NCBI GenBank assembly: GCA_002352665.1
Contig: DEIV01000025.1
Coordinates: forward strand, 1 to 17,630
DNA: 17,630 nucleotides
Direction: 5' to 3'
DNA from: Flavobacteriaceae bacterium UBA2765
GTDB lineage: Bacteria > Bacteroidota > Bacteroidia > Flavobacteriales > Flavobacteriaceae
Below are positions 16,145 to 17,630 of this stretch, piece after piece (position 1 is the first letter of the stretch; each line of letters begins with the position of its first letter). The notes beneath the pieces were generated by a model. That model was not told the DNA's origin, ran no database searches, and saw nothing but the letters and a program-made list of their open reading frames with translations. Position numbers and translations under genes: made by a program.

Positions 16145-17491
16145 ATGAAAAGAGGTCTATTTTTAACCGTTATAAGTTTATTTTTATTTGGATGTAATAG
16201 TGATAGCGGAACAATTGAACCGCCTCCAGTAAATAACGAAAAACCTGTAGCTATTGATGATATTTCAAATACAATTGAGGATAATGAGCTCGTTTTAGGA
16301 GATTTATTATCCAATGACACTGTTATTACTGGGGCAAGAATTACTTCCATAGATACAAGTAGCTCAAAAGGAGGAAATATCGTTGATAATAGAAATGGTA
16401 CTTATAGTTATATGCCACCTTCAAGCTTCGTAGGTGAAGATTCATTTACTTATACCCTATGCGATAACGATACAACTCCAGATTGTTCAACAGCCACTGT
16501 AACAATAACTGTTACAGATGAAGGCTCACCAAATACCGTCAATGATGATAAAAATACTGTCAAAAATTTATCCTTATTAATTGATGATTATTTAGATAAT
16601 GATGATCTCTTAGATGATGCAACTATTAATACTATAGATGATACCAACACATCAGGAACGGTAGTTTTAAATACCGATGGAACTATTTCATATACCCCTC
16701 AAAATGATTTTGTAGGGACTGATAGTTTTAATTATACAATTTGTGATGATGACACCCCTAATCCTACTTGTTCAACATCAACAATAACTATTAGTATACT
16801 TGAATCAGTTGTATTTAACATACCAACTGAATTAGTTTCTTATTATTCAACTATGGCCTTAACAGTAGATGCCGACCTGAATTATTCATTGCTGAATGAT
16901 TTTACCACTGCCAAACACACAACCATTTTATCATATGCACAAAGACACACCTATCTTTATAATGCAGATGAGGATAAAAATAATACAGATAATGTAATTT
17001 TGATGTATTCAGGAGAAAGTAGATATTGGGAAGAATACACTTCTGGTACTAATAGCTATAGTCCTCAAACATTTAATACTGAGCATGTCTATCCTCAATC
17101 TAAATTGAGTGCTGATGATGCGGTGACTGATTTACATCATTTAAGGTCTTGTGATGCAACCATTAATTCTGATAGAAGTAATTATTCATTTACAACAGGT
17201 AGTGGTACCTACGCTTTAGGAAATGAATTATGGTATCCTGGAGATGAATGGAGAGGTGATGTTGCTAGAATGATAATGTATCTCAACATTAGATATGGAG
17301 AAACATTTGACAAAGTAGGATCACTTGATTTATTTTTAGAATGGAATATAGCTGATCCCGTCTCTGATTTTGAAATTCAGAGAAATAATATTATCGAAGG
17401 GGCACAAGGCAATAGAAATCCTTTTATTGACAATCCATATATCGCCACGTTGATTTGGGGCGGAAGCCCTGCCGAAAATAAGTGGCAATAA
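16145..17491 (+). CDS. Lipid-anchored endonuclease I with two cadherin/Ig-like domains
   Basis: A 448-residue predicted lipoprotein: lipobox LFLFGC, lipidated Cys17, then a proline-rich linker. Residues about 34-124 and 130-218 are two repeats of a cadherin/Ig-like domain (KPVAIDDISNTIEDN, GTYSYMPPSSFVGEDSFTYT; then GTISYTPQNDFVGTDSFNYT), each with a Cys pair in a loop (CDNDTTPDC, CDDDTPNPTC) that could be disulfide-bonded. Residues about 228-440 are an endonuclease I (EndA/Vvn/BsnA type) domain: FNTEHVYPQSKL with catalytic His314, TDLHHLRSCD, NSDRSNY, RGDVARMIMYLNIRYG, LFLEWN, and DFEIQRNNIIEGAQGNRNPF with conserved Asn and Arg. These enzymes are metal-dependent, non-specific DNases or RNases. 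The spacers would hold the nuclease away from the membrane. Its neighbours suggest a role in nucleic-acid scavenging or biofilm DNA turnover. Confidence 0.93.
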   Translation: MKRGLFLTVISLFLFGCNSDSGTIEPPPVNNEKPVAIDDISNTIEDNELVLGDLLSNDTVITGARITSIDTSSSKGGNIVDNRNGTYSYMPPSSFVGEDSFTYTLCDNDTTPDCSTATVTITVTDEGSPNTVNDDKNTVKNLSLLIDDYLDNDDLLDDATINTIDDTNTSGTVVLNTDGTISYTPQNDFVGTDSFNYTICDDDTPNPTCSTSTITISILESVVFNIPTELVSYYSTMALTVDADLNYSLLNDFTTAKHTTILSYAQRHTYLYNADEDKNNTDNVILMYSGESRYWEEYTSGTNSYSPQTFNTEHVYPQSKLSADDAVTDLHHLRSCDATINSDRSNYSFTTGSGTYALGNELWYPGDEWRGDVARMIMYLNIRYGETFDKVGSLDLFLEWNIADPVSDFEIQRNNIIEGAQGNRNPFIDNPYIATLIWGGSPAENKWQ

Positions 17492-17497
17492 TTTTAC

Positions 17498-17505
17498 TAT
17501 ATTTG
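17498..17505 (+). promoter_or_regulatory. -7 element upstream of the last, partial gene
   Basis: TATATTTG is an exact TAnnTTTG match 21 nt before ATG 17527 and 6 nt after the nuclease stop. No terminator hairpin separates the two genes. Confidence 0.5.
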
Positions 17506-17526
17506 AATTCTTAAAATTTAACTATC

Positions 17527-17630
17527 ATGATGAAACTTATACATTCCTATTGGGCTTATTTAGCTGTTATTATATTAATTATTGCGGTTATTAATGCTAT
17601 TATGGGATTAACTCAAAATAGAGAATTTAA
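17527..17630 (+). CDS. Small membrane protein, N-terminal part (cut by window edge)
   Basis: An open frame of 34 codons runs to the window end: MMKLIHSYWAYLAVIILI followed by more hydrophobic residues and then GLTQNREF. One membrane helix is evident (about residues 8-28). The HSYWAYLA start resembles small flavobacterial membrane proteins sometimes annotated as cytochrome B-like, but this is recall from a short fragment. ATG 17530 would serve equally well as the start. Confidence 0.6.
   Translation, partial: MMKLIHSYWAYLAVIILIIAVINAIMGLTQNREF

Noticed and set aside
1..17630. CRISPR arrays, tRNA or rRNA genes, insertion sequences with transposase, integration sites.
   Set aside because: No regularly spaced direct repeats, no tRNA-like cloverleaf with CCA-end features, no transposase or integrase motifs were seen on either strand.

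Overview
The window looks like chromosome from a low-GC member of the Bacteroidota, most likely the family Flavobacteriaceae. The evidence is strong AT bias, several exact matches to the Bacteroidota -7 promoter element TAnnTTTG, no obvious Shine-Dalgarno sites, a TonB-dependent receptor with an N-terminal carboxypeptidase-regulatory-like domain, many short lipoproteins, and flavobacterial gene neighbourhoods such as a tail-specific protease beside surE and lpxB. No tRNA, rRNA, CRISPR array or intact transposase was seen.

Layout. On the minus strand (1-1782) lies a tight operon surE - small membrane protein - lpxB; lpxB runs off the left edge. Divergent from it on the plus strand is a decayed secreted-protein gene (1916-2439; two stop codons and one frameshift), then a tail-specific protease of the Prc type (2481-4613). 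A spacer with a perfect 46-bp palindromic terminator leads to tilS and a tryptophan 2,3-dioxygenase family gene (4882-7179). Next come a small lipoprotein, a second perfect palindromic terminator, a DUF3108-type secreted protein, an M23 peptidase-like lipoprotein and pgi (7221-11658). A 729-bp non-coding stretch follows and contains three REP-like cloverleaf inverted repeats.

The right third (12388-17491) is the most interesting functionally. It holds a TonB-dependent receptor, a four-repeat lipoprotein of unknown family directly behind it, and, after a terminator and with its own exact TAnnTTTG promoter, a lipid-anchored endonuclease I with two cadherin/Ig-like spacer domains. Together they suggest a cell-surface system that cuts extracellular nucleic acid and takes up the products. 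That role is an inference. The window ends inside a small membrane-protein gene that has its own promoter.

Housekeeping roles covered are lipid A synthesis (lpxB), nucleotide phosphatase/stress (surE), periplasmic proteolysis (prc), tRNA-Ile lysidine formation (tilS), tryptophan breakdown, cell-wall or envelope remodelling (M23) and glycolysis (pgi). Several genes must start at GTG or TTG, because no ATG lies before the conserved N-terminal motif.
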